NCBI RefSeq assembly: GCF_900111395.1
Contig: NZ_FOHV01000005.1
Location: 1-64,000, forward strand
Length of the DNA stretch: 64,000 nt
Direction: 5' to 3'
DNA from: Thorsellia anophelis DSM 18579
GTDB taxonomy: Bacteria > Pseudomonadota > Gammaproteobacteria > Enterobacterales > Thorselliaceae
Below the pieces are notes generated by a model. It was not told the DNA's origin. It saw only the letters and a list, made by a program, of their open reading frames with translations, and searched no databases. Position numbers and translations under genes: made by a program. Positions 50,041-61,510 of the stretch are shown here, one piece after another; within the stretch, counting starts at the first letter, position 1, and each line of letters starts with the position of its first letter.

Positions 50041-50191
50041 ATCATAATAAATTCTAACTGAATTTTTCTTTTATTTATACCCTATCAAAAAACTATCGCA
50101 TTGTGCGTATTAAATAGTTTTATATCTTGAAAACGGAAAAATACACATCTACTTGATAATTTTATTGTATGAATCGAGATTAGATTATGAA

Positions 50192-50226
50192 ATGTTAGCT
50201 TTCACTAATACTATCTCAGTGAAAGC
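50192..50226 (-). terminator. Terminator-like hairpin after maeB
   Basis: TTAGCTTTCACT and AGTGAAAGCTAA form a perfect 12-bp stem with an 11-base loop, ten bases after the maeB stop. Downstream in the maeB direction is AT-rich but without a long T-run. Confidence 0.65.
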
Positions 50227-50235
50227 TAATTATAA

Positions 50236-52515
50236 TTAGAAAGGTTTGTGTTGTGCTTCAGCAGCCGCTAAGGCCACCATATTCACAATTCTCCTGACAG
50301 ACGAAATTGCTGTCAAGATATGGACTGGCTTACTTACTCCCATCAACACTGGCCCTACAGTGACACCATTTGTTGTGCTGACTCTTAATAAGTTATAGCT
50401 AATCCTAGCAGATTCCATTGTAGGCATAATTAATAAATTAGCAGCGCCTTTTAATGGACTATCTGGCATTATCAATTGTCGGATAGATTCATCTAGAGCA
50501 GCATCAGCATGCATTTCACCATCTATTTCTAATTCCGGAGCTAAGGCATTGACACGTTCTAGTACCTCTCGCATTTTTTGGGCTGATTCATCATCAGCAG
50601 AACCAAAATTAGAGTGCGAAATCAAAGCAACTTTAGGTTCAATTCCAAATTGTTTAATCGCATCAGCAGCCATTAAAGTAATTTGAGCTAAATCCTCAGC
50701 ACTGGTTTTCTCATTGACATATGTATCAGCAATGAAGGTGTTGCCAGAAGGTAATTGTAGGGCATTCATTGCACCAGCAACATTCACGCCTTCCCTAAAT
50801 CCAAGTACTTCTTCAATCACATTATAGTGTTCTTGATATGTGCCAATGGTACCACAGATCGCTGCATCTGCCTCGTTACGTCTCAACATAAGCGCTGCAA
50901 TCAATGTAGGATTTCCAATAACACTTCTTCTTGCTTTTTCTTGTGAGATCCCTCTGCGCTTCATGATTGAATGATACTCTTTCCAATAATCATTAAATCT
51001 CGGATCTGACTCGTTATTCACAATTTCAAAATCAATACCTGGCTTAATATGTAGTCCTAGTTTTGCAATTCTCATCTCAATCACATTTGGACGACCTATC
51101 AATATTGGCAAAGCAAGTTTATGTGTAACAATTTCTTGAGTTGCATGTAATACACGCTCTTCCTCTCCCTCTGCTAGCACAACTTTCTTAAGGTTTTGGC
51201 GTGCTTTAGCGAAGATCGGCCTCATAAATAAGGTTGTTTTATAAACAAATTCAGTAAGATGCTCAACATACGCATCCATATCAGCAATAGGCCTTGTTGC
51301 GACACCTGAATCCATCGCTGCTTTTGCAACAGCAGGGGCGATCTTAATGATTAATCTTGGATCAAATGGTTTAGGAATTAGGTATTCAGGACCAAAAGAG
51401 AGTGTTTCATCTACATATGCTGAGGCAACTTGTGAACTTTGTTCTGCGTGCGCTAAATCTGCAATCGCTTGTACACATGCAAGTTTCATTTCTTCATTTA
51501 TTGTTGTCGCCCCTACATCAAGCGCCCCCCTAAAGATAAATGGAAAGCAAAGCACATTGTTAACTTGGTTAGGAAAATCAGATCTTCCTGTACACACGAT
51601 CGCATCAGCTCTCGCTTCTTTAGCAAGTGGAGGTAATATCTCAGGCTCTGGGTTTGCTAATGCAAGGATTAGAGGTGAAGCTGCCATGGTTTTAACCATC
51701 TCTTGTGTCAGTACCCCAGGACCTGAACAACCAAGAAAAATATCAGCATCTGCAATTGCATCTCTAAGGGTCCTTTGGCCGTTATCAACAATCGCATAAG
51801 CAGCCTTAGTCACATCCATATTAGGATCTCTATCAATATAAATTACCCCTTTAGAATCACACACTGTAATATGATGTTTGGGTAAACCTAAGTTTTGAAG
51901 TAAATTCAAACACGCGATTGAAGCTGCACCTGCACCTGATGCAACTAATTTGACATCTTTGATAGATTTATTAACTAACTTTAGTCCGTTAATAATAGCA
52001 GCCGCACTGATAATAGCTGTACCATGTTGATCATCATGAAATACAGGGATTTTCATTCTGGCACGGAGTTTTTCTTCAATATAAAAACATTCAGGTGCCT
52101 TGATATCTTCTAGATTGATTCCACCAAAAGTAGGTTCTAACGCGGCTATAATATCCACTAATTTATCAGGATCTGTTTCATCAACTTCAATATCAAACAC
52201 ATCAATCCCTGAAAACTTTTTAAATAGTACACCTTTTCCTTCCATAACGGGTTTGCCAGCTAGCGCACCTATATTTCCAAGACCTAACACTGCAGTACCA
52301 TTTGAAATAACAGCTACTAGATTGCCTTTTGCAGTATATTTATAAGCAGCTAGTGGGTCTTGTGCAATTTCTAAGCAAGGTGCTGCTACACCTGGCGAAT
52401 AAGCTAATGCTAAATCACGTTGTGTTGCAAGTGGCTTACTTGGCTCTACACTAATTTTTCCTGGTATTGGAAATTGATGAAAATCTAACGCGCTTTGTTT
52501 TAAATGTTCGTCCAT
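50236..52515 (-). CDS. maeB: NADP-dependent malic enzyme MaeB
   Basis: 759 residues, as in E. coli. The malic enzyme half ([61 protein letters not shown]) is followed from about residue 430 by a phosphotransacetylase-like domain ([13 protein letters not shown] to GVSKPVHIL) that serves regulation by acetyl-CoA in E. coli. It oxidatively decarboxylates malate to pyruvate, producing NADPH. Monocistronic. Confidence 0.96.
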   Translation of the reverse strand: MDEHLKQSALDFHQFPIPGKISVEPSKPLATQRDLALAYSPGVAAPCLEIAQDPLAAYKYTAKGNLVAVISNGTAVLGLGNIGALAGKPVMEGKGVLFKKFSGIDVFDIEVDETDPDKLVDIIAALEPTFGGINLEDIKAPECFYIEEKLRARMKIPVFHDDQHGTAIISAAAIINGLKLVNKSIKDVKLVASGAGAASIACLNLLQNLGLPKHHITVCDSKGVIYIDRDPNMDVTKAAYAIVDNGQRTLRDAIADADIFLGCSGPGVLTQEMVKTMAASPLILALANPEPEILPPLAKEARADAIVCTGRSDFPNQVNNVLCFPFIFRGALDVGATTINEEMKLACVQAIADLAHAEQSSQVASAYVDETLSFGPEYLIPKPFDPRLIIKIAPAVAKAAMDSGVATRPIADMDAYVEHLTEFVYKTTLFMRPIFAKARQNLKKVVLAEGEEERVLHATQEIVTHKLALPILIGRPNVIEMRIAKLGLHIKPGIDFEIVNNESDPRFNDYWKEYHSIMKRRGISQEKARRSVIGNPTLIAALMLRRNEADAAICGTIGTYQEHYNVIEEVLGFREGVNVAGAMNALQLPSGNTFIADTYVNEKTSAEDLAQITLMAADAIKQFGIEPKVALISHSNFGSADDESAQKMREVLERVNALAPELEIDGEMHADAALDESIRQLIMPDSPLKGAANLLIMPTMESARISYNLLRVSTTNGVTVGPVLMGVSKPVHILTAISSVRRIVNMVALAAAEAQHKPF

Positions 52516-52669
52516 GGGGTCCTCTATTGTATTTTAATGTCGTTGAATTTAATTTTGATATGCTGAAGCAAAATACTGATACACTAGTAAATATAAAAAA
52601 TAAAATCCATCCTTGGCTTGCAAATTTGTGATCTAGCATCAAATTATTAATTTAAATGTAAATCTGACT

Positions 52670-53725
52670 CTAATTACCTGAAATTGCCAATATGACAAAT
52701 AGGCTTCTTAAATCATTATAGTTAATTTTAATTTTGCTTTGTGCTTGAACGCTTGGTTTTGCATGAAAAGCAACCCCTAATCCAGCTTTTTTAATCATAG
52801 GTAAATCATTTGCTCCATCACCAATTGCAATTGTTTGAGATAGTTCTAGACCCAGCTCATGAGCCATATTCACTAACACGTGGGATTTATACTCTGCATC
52901 AACAATTTGCCCGTTAACTCTTCCTGTTAATTGCCCGTCTCTTAGCTCTAATTGATTGGCATAAACACGAAATAATTTAAATTTATCTTTTAAGTAATCA
53001 GCAAAATAAGTAAAACCACCTGATGCAATTGCAACTTGCCATCCCTTTTCATAAAAAGCTTGTAGCATCAAATCTAAACCAGGCATAATCGGTAGCGTAT
53101 CTCTAACTTTTAAAAGTACAGATTCATCTGCACCAGCTAGCTTTGCAACTCTCGCCCTTAAACTTTCTGTAAAATCTAATTCTCCCCTCATCGCTTGTTC
53201 AGTGACCTCACTGACAGCTGCCCCTACGCCATGCAATTTAGCGATTTCATCAATACACTCAATTTCTATCGTAGTCGAGTCCATATCCATTACAATTAAT
53301 CCAGGTTTAGCTAAGCTTGGTATAATGTGATGTATATTAACAAAATCTATTTGATAACTTTTAAATAGCTCTTCTACACGAGAAGTTAAATCGGTATTAA
53401 GAATGTAGATGTCTAATCCTAATATATGCTCCATTTTGAGTAAATAAATTGAATTATTTACTGAATTTGAATGGGTGGTGTGAGAAGAAAGTGCAGATAA
53501 TATGTTAACTAATTTATCTACCGTAATATTTTCGCCATAAAAAGCAGATACTGGTTTTAATTGATTTATTTCGCCATTCATTTCAACAGATTGTAATTCA
53601 ATACTATCGTTTTGTATTGTCCCAATCCTAAAGGGAGGCTTAAAATTCGCAAGTTTATCACGTGCTATTGTTTGGCAAGATAGCTTAAGTTCAATAGCAT
53701 TTGAAATAGGTAATCGATTAGACAT
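52670..53725 (-). CDS. serB: Phosphoserine phosphatase
   Basis: A 351-residue HAD phosphatase (E. coli 322). The C-terminal catalytic domain has IVMDMDSTTIEIECIDEIA (nucleophile Asp), MRGELDFTESLRARV, IASGGFTYFADYL and AIGDGANDLPMIKKAGLGVA. The N-terminal ~120 residues form the ACT-like domain. It makes serine from phosphoserine, the last step of the pathway. Upstream is murA, downstream maeB; no operon is obvious. Confidence 0.95.
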   Translation of the reverse strand: MSNRLPISNAIELKLSCQTIARDKLANFKPPFRIGTIQNDSIELQSVEMNGEINQLKPVSAFYGENITVDKLVNILSALSSHTTHSNSVNNSIYLLKMEHILGLDIYILNTDLTSRVEELFKSYQIDFVNIHHIIPSLAKPGLIVMDMDSTTIEIECIDEIAKLHGVGAAVSEVTEQAMRGELDFTESLRARVAKLAGADESVLLKVRDTLPIMPGLDLMLQAFYEKGWQVAIASGGFTYFADYLKDKFKLFRVYANQLELRDGQLTGRVNGQIVDAEYKSHVLVNMAHELGLELSQTIAIGDGANDLPMIKKAGLGVAFHAKPSVQAQSKIKINYNDLRSLFVILAISGN

Positions 53726-53812
53726 ATATCCTCGAATGATAACTTTATAAATAGACTCAACTTATCGACTGCATTAATATATTAGGCGATACTATTTTAG
53801 TTTACCAAAATA

Positions 53813-55093
<1,281 letters not shown>

Positions 55094-55217
55094 TTACCTA
55101 AAAAGGAGGGTTAAAAAGGTGTTGAGTTAACAAAGTTAAAGGTAGCCACTTCCTGAAGTAATTGACTAATACGAATTTAACTAAGCTAGAGCACTAGGGT
55201 CTAGCCACGTTTAAAAT

Positions 55218-55475
55218 CTACATGCCCATTAATTTACGTTCTCTTTGCCATACATCCGGCGTATAAATTTTAAAATTTACAGCATGGATGCTATTATCTG
55301 CTATAAATGGCATGAGGGGCCCATAAAGATATTGTTGTTGTTTAACTCTAAGTGTAATTTCTTCAAAAATTTTTCCAACTGCAATCACGTTAAAATGGCT
55401 ACCATCACCATTAACGTATACTTCATCAAGTTCAAGCGCATTTTTCAAAATTTCTGTGATTTGTGCATTATCCAT
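55218..55475 (-). CDS. ibaG: BolA-family protein IbaG
   Basis: 85 residues. [20 protein letters not shown] and [20 protein letters not shown] are the BolA-family core; the [11 protein letters not shown] end follows E. coli IbaG. BolA proteins act with monothiol glutaredoxins in iron-sulfur handling and envelope stress; the conserved His of DGSHF is a cluster ligand. Between mlaB and murA as in E. coli. Confidence 0.94.
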   Translation of the reverse strand: MDNAQITEILKNALELDEVYVNGDGSHFNVIAVGKIFEEITLRVKQQQYLYGPLMPFIADNSIHAVNFKIYTPDVWQRERKLMGM

Positions 55476-55579
55476 TTTATATCATCTTTTAATGTGAATT
55501 ATTCTTGTTTACCAACATTTCGCTAATCATAGTTAACTGTTTATATTAGCTTTTAGTGATTTGCCAGCATATGAGTTAG

Positions 55580-55870
55580 TCATATTAATTCTAGTGGTAG
55601 TTTATAAGCTTCAATAAGCGAAATTAACTCTGGACTTGCCCCTTTAACTGGTATTTTATTTGGAAACAGTTGTAGGGCAATTTGTGCGATAAGAGCAAGT
55701 CCTGCTGAATCAATTTTTTCTAACTCACTGAGATCAATTTCTTTGATATGAGCTAGTCGTTTTTTTTCAGAGTGTAGCTTTAATAGTGTATTTCGGACTA
55801 ATACCCCTTTTAATAGCAGCACGTCATGATTGACATGCCAGTCTATTGTCAATTGTTCGAGTGCACTCAT
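55580..55870 (-). CDS. mlaB: Phospholipid transport STAS-domain protein MlaB
   Basis: 96 residues from the ATG at 55870, five bases past the mlaC stop; the frame is open to 55915 inside mlaC, but GGTAAG suits the later start. A STAS domain: LLLKGVLVRNTLLKLH, HIKEIDLSELEKIDSAGLAL. MlaB stabilises and activates the MlaF ATPase in the MlaFEDB complex. Translationally coupled to mlaC. Confidence 0.9.
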   Translation of the reverse strand: MSALEQLTIDWHVNHDVLLLKGVLVRNTLLKLHSEKKRLAHIKEIDLSELEKIDSAGLALIAQIALQLFPNKIPVKGASPELISLIEAYKLPLELI

Positions 55871-55874
55871 TGAG

Positions 55875-56543
55875 TTACTTACCGAGTGAAATTTGGATAT
55901 TAGCATCTTTTTCAAGCTGACTAATCAACCCTGCAATACCACTTTGACGTAATAGGCCTGCCCATTCAGTTTGTTTAGTGTTAATCATGCTAATTCCTTC
56001 AGCTGCCATATCAAATGCTTGCCATTTTCCTGTTTGAGTATTTTTTCTCCATGAGAAATCTAATCTAATAGGTGGTCTTCCACCTTTATCAATAATTGTC
56101 ACACGAATAGAAACCGTTTCTTTGCCTTCATAAGATTGTTCAGGCGCAATTGTTATTTCTTGATCTGTATATGAGGCTAATGCCTGACCATATACTTGAG
56201 TTAAGTAAGCTTCAAAGGCATTAAAAAAAGCAGTGCGTTCTTCTTCAGTAGCTGATTGATAATATTGGCCTAAGACTAATGCGCCTGCATACTTTACATG
56301 TACGTAGGGTATTAATTCTTCTTTTACTATCGTTCTTAAATGATCAGGATTAGCCTTGATCTGGCTTTGTTCTTCTTTCATTCTGGCAAATACTTTCTCA
56401 GCTGTTTCATTCATTAATGCATAAGGATTTGTTTCATCTATTGCAAAACTAGAAAATGAAAACACTGATAACATAGCCAAAAATAGGATTTTAATAGAAA
56501 AGAGTTGAAAAATATTTTTTAAGCTCTTGATTTTAATTGTCAT
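55875..56543 (-). CDS. mlaC: Periplasmic phospholipid-binding protein MlaC
   Basis: A 222-residue protein with a signal peptide ([21 protein letters not shown], cleavage after SSFA). The mature part shows the MlaC pattern: [40 protein letters not shown]-like [29 protein letters not shown]. It ferries phospholipids between the outer-membrane MlaA-porin complex and MlaFEDB. Confidence 0.95.
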   Translation of the reverse strand: MTIKIKSLKNIFQLFSIKILFLAMLSVFSFSSFAIDETNPYALMNETAEKVFARMKEEQSQIKANPDHLRTIVKEELIPYVHVKYAGALVLGQYYQSATEEERTAFFNAFEAYLTQVYGQALASYTDQEITIAPEQSYEGKETVSIRVTIIDKGGRPPIRLDFSWRKNTQTGKWQAFDMAAEGISMINTKQTEWAGLLRQSGIAGLISQLEKDANIQISLGK

Positions 56544-56618
56544 AGTATTGCCTCTAAATTAAGTTTTTGGTTTCAGTATATATATGATTATTTTAATATA
56601 AAATGGCTTGTCTACCTA

Positions 56619-57137
56619 TCATTCTATTATTTCAGAAGGTATTTCCTTATCGCTAGGCTTATCTCCGCCTTTAAGGCTATAAACAATTTGTCCTATAATG
56701 TCCTCTAACACAATAGCTGATTTCGTGTCTTCAATTCTGTTTTGATCACTTAAATAATAGGTCTGGAAAATGTCAGGATCATGAACCCCCATATTAAGCG
56801 CTAAAAATTGTTCACCAAGTAGTCCCGCACTTCTAACTGATAATGAGCTACTATTTGGAATCTGGTTATACTGACTATCAATCGCCATAGTGACAACAGG
56901 TGTATACGTTTTTTCATCTAATTTGATGTTAGTTACTCTACCAATAACAACGCCACCTATTTTTACAGGTGAGCGAATCTTAAGACTGCCAACATTATCA
57001 AAAGTTGCATAGAGTGTATAAGTGCTTTGACTTTTTAAGTTTTTAATATCAGCTACTTTAAGTAATAAAAATATCAATGATATAGTTCCTAGCAGCATAA
57101 AAAATCCAACTAGTAATTCAATTTTTGCTTTTTTCAT
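56619..57137 (-). CDS. mlaD: Mce-domain lipid transport protein MlaD
   Basis: 172 residues (E. coli 183). One membrane segment (LLVGFFMLLGTISLIFLLLK) followed by an MCE domain: YTLYATFDNVGSLKIRSPVK, IGGVVIGRVTNI, SAGLLGEQFLAL. MlaD forms a hexameric ring with a hydrophobic channel above MlaE. The tail after residue ~140 is short and polar. Confidence 0.96.
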   Translation of the reverse strand: MKKAKIELLVGFFMLLGTISLIFLLLKVADIKNLKSQSTYTLYATFDNVGSLKIRSPVKIGGVVIGRVTNIKLDEKTYTPVVTMAIDSQYNQIPNSSSLSVRSAGLLGEQFLALNMGVHDPDIFQTYYLSDQNRIEDTKSAIVLEDIIGQIVYSLKGGDKPSDKEIPSEIIE

Positions 57138-57209
57138 AATAACCTTAATATCAAAATGTTAACACCAAAATTTTGAATTCATTCAGTTTGGGAGTAAAAA
57201 TTTAAATCA

Positions 57210-57989
57210 TTAACCAAACATAACCGCCGTCAACACAAAATCTAATCCTAATACTGCAAGTGAAGCATGTACAACAGTTCTAGTTGTCGCTTGGCTTATG
57301 CCGGATGACGTTGCTGTGCTATAATATCCGTTATAAAGCGCTATCCACATTACAGTAAACGCAAAAACAATACTCTTGATAATTGCATTAACGATATCAT
57401 ACCTTACCTGAACTGCATCATTCATTGCAGACCAAAAAAATCCTGCATCAATTCCTTTCCAAGAGACACCGACCAATGCCCCTCCTAAAATCCCTACAGA
57501 AATAAAAATTAACGCTAGTAAAGGCATACTGATTATTCCTGCCCAGAACCTTGGTGCTATAATCCTTCGAAGGGGATCTACCGCCATCATTTCTAGACTG
57601 GATAATTGTTCCGTCGCTTTCATTAACCCTATTTCAGCGGTAATCGCCGAACCTGCTCTACCAGCAAATAAAAGCGCGGTAACAACAGGACCTAATTCAC
57701 GTAATAATGAAAGAGAAACCATCATGCCAAGACTATTTTCTGCACCATAGGTGGTTAGAACTAAATATCCCTGTAACCCTAAAACCATTCCAATAAATAA
57801 GCCAGATACAACACAAATCATTAAAGATTGGACACCTATGACATAAATTTGTTTGATTAAAAGTGGGAATTGTTTAATAGGTTCTGGCCGCCCAATTAAA
57901 GCCTGAAATAACATCACGCCAGCTTGACCAAAATGATGGACAAATAAAAGAGTAGAACGGCCCGATTGAATCAATAATTGTTTTATCAT
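57210..57989 (-). CDS. mlaE: Phospholipid ABC transporter permease MlaE
   Basis: A 259-residue MlaE permease. [19 protein letters not shown] starts it; [60 protein letters not shown] and the [13 protein letters not shown]-like end ([20 protein letters not shown]) are the family's conserved blocks. Five to six membrane segments. Follows mlaF by 17 bp. Confidence 0.96.
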   Translation of the reverse strand: MIKQLLIQSGRSTLLFVHHFGQAGVMLFQALIGRPEPIKQFPLLIKQIYVIGVQSLMICVVSGLFIGMVLGLQGYLVLTTYGAENSLGMMVSLSLLRELGPVVTALLFAGRAGSAITAEIGLMKATEQLSSLEMMAVDPLRRIIAPRFWAGIISMPLLALIFISVGILGGALVGVSWKGIDAGFFWSAMNDAVQVRYDIVNAIIKSIVFAFTVMWIALYNGYYSTATSSGISQATTRTVVHASLAVLGLDFVLTAVMFG

Positions 57990-58006
57990 ATTTTATCTAT
58001 CAATTT

Positions 58007-58822
58007 TTAAATTAGTCCACTATTTGCGATCGAATATTCATAAGAATCTGCAGGATACCTGAAAGGTACGGGGCCATCTGCTAAACCATCTAAAAATTGC
58101 CTAACTTGCGCATCTTCATTAGATTGTAACTGCTGTGGCGTTCCTTGTGCGATAACTCTTTTGTCTGCAATAATATACGCATAATCAGCAATACTTAAAA
58201 CCTCAGGTACATCGTGTGATACAACCACACAAGTAATTCCAAGGGCTTGGTTGATTTGCTTTATCAACTCCACTAATACACCCATTGTGATAGGATCTTG
58301 TCCGACAAAGGGCTCGTCGAACATGACAAGATCTGGATCTAATGCAATAGCTCTAGCTAACGCAGCTCTTCTTGCCATACCGCCCGATAATTGTGAAGGC
58401 ATAAGATTACTTGCGCCTCTTAATCCAACGGCTTCAAGTTTCATTAGAACAATTGTATTGATAATATCGGCTGGTAATTGTGTATGTTCTTTTAGTGCAA
58501 AAGCAACATTTTCAAAAACTGTTAATTCAGAAAACAAAGCACCCGATTGAAATAACATCCCCATTCTTTTTCTGACTTGGTATAATTCAGAACGATGAAG
58601 GTTAGGGATATCAAGTCCATCAAACCATATATGTCCCTCTACCGGTTGGATTTGCCCACCTATTAACCTTAATAAAGTTGTCTTACCAATTCCTGAGGGG
58701 CCCATAATCGCAGTTATTTTACCTTTTTGAATTGATAACGTGAGGTTAGAGAAAATAGCTCTATTATCTGTCTCATAAGTTATATTATCGACTTCAATTA
58801 GATTTTGTTGCTTTACAGACAT
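58007..58822 (-). CDS. mlaF: Phospholipid ABC transporter ATPase MlaF
   Basis: 271 residues from the ATG at 58822. Walker A GPSGIGKTTLL, signature LSGGMARRAALARAIA, Walker B LVMFDEPFVGQDP and the H-loop VVSHDV are present. The C-terminal tail after residue ~240, which in MlaF wraps the partner subunit, is present (PFRYPADSYEYSIAN). It powers MlaFEDB phospholipid transport. Confidence 0.96.
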   Translation of the reverse strand: MSVKQQNLIEVDNITYETDNRAIFSNLTLSIQKGKITAIMGPSGIGKTTLLRLIGGQIQPVEGHIWFDGLDIPNLHRSELYQVRKRMGMLFQSGALFSELTVFENVAFALKEHTQLPADIINTIVLMKLEAVGLRGASNLMPSQLSGGMARRAALARAIALDPDLVMFDEPFVGQDPITMGVLVELIKQINQALGITCVVVSHDVPEVLSIADYAYIIADKRVIAQGTPQQLQSNEDAQVRQFLDGLADGPVPFRYPADSYEYSIANSGLI

Positions 58823-58862
58823 CAAGTTATACCCTTTTATTCAACAATTGCGTAGTAGGAAT

Positions 58863-59579
58863 TTATCCCTGTATTCCTCTAGCAGCTGCAGCATCTATCA
58901 TCAGATGGCAATTTCCATGTAAATGCAAAATAGATGCAGGTAATGACTCACTCAAAGGAGCGCGCATTAAATACAACGTTGCATTTGCTTTTTTATCACC
59001 AACAGCGACTAAAACAATACGTTTAGCCTGTTTAATGGTTTTCATGCCAATCGTAAGCACAGAATCGGGAACTACCAAATCATGCCCTACCCTATCTTGA
59101 AGTGAATTAACGATATCTTGATTATTTTTATCTACCGTTAATTCTCTTGATTCACTTTCAAAAGATGAGCCTGGTAAGTTAGCTGCAATATGTCCATCAG
59201 ACTCTAATGACAGTAACGCGATATCAATTCCACCAGCTTTAGCGATTTCTTCATCAATATTTTTTATGCTATTCATATTTAAAGCGTGTATTCTATCAGT
59301 TGGGATTTGAGCGGGAATAAAAAAGTTATCACGCACTCTAGCGTAAGTGAGCATTGAAATATCACCTGCACTAATTGGTATTTCATCTGCCAGATAATAA
59401 TGCACACCACTGTATTGATGCATTTTTAATTTTGGTACTAAATATTCATATATTTGTAATGGTAATGTCCCTGCGCTCAGTAAAACATTAACCCTCGTAT
59501 CTTCTGGAATAACTGATAAAATCAGTTTTGCTACCTCAATAGACAATTCATCTCTATCTGAAAAAAATCTGCTTTGCAT
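58863..59579 (-). CDS. Glucosamine-6-phosphate deaminase / 6-phosphogluconolactonase-like protein
   Basis: A 238-residue protein of the NagB/RpiA/DevB fold. LLSAGTLPLQIYEYL is the phosphate loop, YYLADEIPIS carries the NagB Asp72-like residue (Asp65), and LESDGHIAANLPGSSFESES matches NagB's Asp141/His143 segment. The NagB Glu148 position is Leu135, so the His-Glu pair used in ring opening is missing. Length is below E. coli NagB (266). It may be a deaminase variant, a lactonase or an inactive sugar-phosphate binder. It sits 40 bp upstream of mlaF on the same strand, unlike E. coli. Confidence 0.7.
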   Translation of the reverse strand: MQSRFFSDRDELSIEVAKLILSVIPEDTRVNVLLSAGTLPLQIYEYLVPKLKMHQYSGVHYYLADEIPISAGDISMLTYARVRDNFFIPAQIPTDRIHALNMNSIKNIDEEIAKAGGIDIALLSLESDGHIAANLPGSSFESESRELTVDKNNQDIVNSLQDRVGHDLVVPDSVLTIGMKTIKQAKRIVLVAVGDKKANATLYLMRAPLSESLPASILHLHGNCHLMIDAAAARGIQG

Positions 59580-59880
59580 ATGCCTTACCCATTTGATTGA
59601 AATTCATTAAACCTGTTATTAATAATTATTGTGTTCAGTATACTCTTTTATGAGACTATAATGAAGATAGTTTTATCATTGGATTAATGGAAATTTTGAT
59701 TTAAATTTTATTTGCCGTAAGCATAATTTAAATTCTCACTAACTTGCTTGTATTTAAGTGTATAATTACCCAAACGATGTACCTGCTGTAATTAAACAAA
59801 ATAAGTTAAATTTTAATCAATTCCTATTTAAAGATAATGGTAATCATTAGCATTTTTTATTGATTTTTAAAGGATTACAA
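59580..59880. other. Divergent region between the NagB-like gene and kdsD
   Basis: 301 bp. It contains a TATAAT at about 59760 and the Fur-box-like sequence at 59833-59851 (separate entry). No gene. Confidence 0.5.
59833..59851. promoter_or_regulatory. Fur-box-like sequence upstream of kdsD
   Basis: GATAATGGTAATCATTAGC agrees with the E. coli Fur consensus GATAATGATAATCATTATC at 17 of 19 positions. It ends 29 bp before the kdsD ATG and lies downstream of a candidate -10 (about 59760), where a repressor could block transcription. Confidence 0.6.
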
Positions 59881-60876
59881 ATGATACAAGAAACTAATAG
59901 ATTAACTCAAAGTACTCACAATTTTATTGAAAGTGCCAAACGAACAATTAAGATAGAGTTAGAAGGAATTAATGAACTATTTAAGTATGTTAATGATGAT
60001 TTTCAACTTGCATGTGAAAGAATATTTGCAACAAAAGGAAAAGTAATTGTAATGGGAATAGGAAAGTCCGGCCATATCGGAAAAAAAATGGCGGCCACTT
60101 TCGCAAGCACTGGCACTCCAGCTTTTTTTGTTCATCCTGCTGAAGCAAGCCACGGTGATTTAGGCATGGTAACCCCTAGTGATATCTTAATTTTAATTTC
60201 AAACTCTGGTGAATCACCTGAGATTACAGCATTACTACCCACCCTAAAAAGATTGCAAATACCCATGATTTCAATGACAAACTCAACTGAAAGCACACTT
60301 GCAAAAGCTTCAGATGTACATATTTGCATTAAAACACCTAAAGAAGCGTGCCCTTTGGGTCTTGCCCCAACATCAAGCACAACGGCAACTTTAGTGATGG
60401 GAGATGCAATGGCTATAAGCTTACTTGAAGCAAGAGGGTTTAATTCTGAGGATTTTGCACTTTCCCATCCTGGAGGTGCTTTAGGTCGTAAGTTGCTACT
60501 AAAAGTCCATGATATTATGCATACTCACTCCGCTATGCCTATTGTAAATGTTGAGGCATCCCTTAAAGATGCACTTGTTGAAATCACTCAAAAAAACCTA
60601 GGGTTAGTTGTTATTTGTAATGAACAGAATAAAATTGAAGGTGTCTTTACTGATGGTGATTTGCGCCGTATTTTTGAAACTGACATTGATCTAAGAACCG
60701 CATCAATTTTAGAAGTGATGACAAAAGGTGGAATTAATATTCATCCAAATGCACTGGCTGTTGATGCGCTTAATCTTATGCAAGCAAAGCATATAACAGC
60801 CCTTATTGTTGCAGAAAATCAAAAATTAGTTGGTGTTTTACATATGCATGATTTGCTAAGAGCTGGGGTAGTATAA
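59881..60876 (+). CDS. kdsD: Arabinose-5-phosphate isomerase KdsD
   Basis: 331 residues from the ATG at 59881, with AAGGA eight bases upstream; an open frame reaches a TTG at 59860. A SIS domain (KVIVMGIGKSGHIGKKMAAT, SNSGESPEITALLPTLKR, HPGGALGRKLL) is followed by two CBS domains (IMHTHSAMPIVNV to the end). It converts ribulose-5-phosphate to arabinose-5-phosphate for Kdo. First gene of the kds-lpt cluster. Confidence 0.95.
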   Translation: MIQETNRLTQSTHNFIESAKRTIKIELEGINELFKYVNDDFQLACERIFATKGKVIVMGIGKSGHIGKKMAATFASTGTPAFFVHPAEASHGDLGMVTPSDILILISNSGESPEITALLPTLKRLQIPMISMTNSTESTLAKASDVHICIKTPKEACPLGLAPTSSTTATLVMGDAMAISLLEARGFNSEDFALSHPGGALGRKLLLKVHDIMHTHSAMPIVNVEASLKDALVEITQKNLGLVVICNEQNKIEGVFTDGDLRRIFETDIDLRTASILEVMTKGGINIHPNALAVDALNLMQAKHITALIVAENQKLVGVLHMHDLLRAGVV

Positions 60877-60951
60877 TGTGTTATCATAATCAACAGGCGA
60901 CAGATGAATTAAAATGTCGCTTCATCCAGTTTGTGCTAAAAGGAAATAAGT

Positions 60952-61503
60952 GTGTCTTATATTGATGATTTTAAAAAACTTGATTCAACCCTCATACAGA
61001 AAGCGAAAAGAATCAAACTTGTTATATGCGATGTAGATGGGGTATTAACAGATGGCTTGATCTATATGGGCAATGCTGGTGAAGAATTAAAAGCTTTCCA
61101 TGTCCGCGATGGATTTGGTATACATGCCCTCTTACAGATTGGTATTGAAACTGCCCTAATTACTGGCAGACAATCTAAACTCGTTGAACACCGTGCAGCA
61201 ACTTTAAAAATTAAACACATCTATCAAGGCCAATCAAATAAACTTATCGCATTCGAAGACCTATGCAAGCAAACACAGTTGTCACATGATTCGATTGCTT
61301 ATATCGGGGATGATCTCATTGATGCTCCTGTAATGGATAAAGTAGGGCTATCGATAGCAGTTAAAGATGCACATCCTATGCTCATAACTCACTCACATTA
61401 CCAGACGCAATTAGAAGGTGGAAAAGGCGCAGTAAGAGAAGTCTGCGATTTAATTTTATTTGCAAAAGACCATCTTCATTTTGCTAGTGGTTTATCGGTA
61501 TAA
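60952..61503 (+). CDS. kdsC: 3-deoxy-D-manno-octulosonate 8-phosphate phosphatase KdsC
   Basis: 183 residues from a GTG with AAAGG upstream. A C0-type HAD phosphatase: LVICDVDGVLTDGLIYMGN (nucleophile), VRDGFGIHALLQIGIETALI, TGRQS, YIGDDLIDAPVMDKVGLSIA. It removes phosphate from Kdo-8-P. The tetramer-forming tail is present. Followed by lptC seven bases later. Confidence 0.95.
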   Translation: MSYIDDFKKLDSTLIQKAKRIKLVICDVDGVLTDGLIYMGNAGEELKAFHVRDGFGIHALLQIGIETALITGRQSKLVEHRAATLKIKHIYQGQSNKLIAFEDLCKQTQLSHDSIAYIGDDLIDAPVMDKVGLSIAVKDAHPMLITHSHYQTQLEGGKGAVREVCDLILFAKDHLHFASGLSV

Positions 61504-61510
61504 TAGGCCT

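Larger units (their letters stand above)
49394..50235. other. sbcB-maeB intergenic region
   Basis: 842 bp holding a possible 55-codon gene (49493-49660), a candidate structured RNA (about 49975-50040) and a terminator-like hairpin after maeB (50192-50226). The rest is AT-rich and featureless. Confidence 0.5.

Noticed and set aside
51347-51799. 150-codon open frame opposite maeB
   Set aside because: Antisense shadow of a strongly conserved enzyme, Ser/Ala-rich as such shadows usually are.
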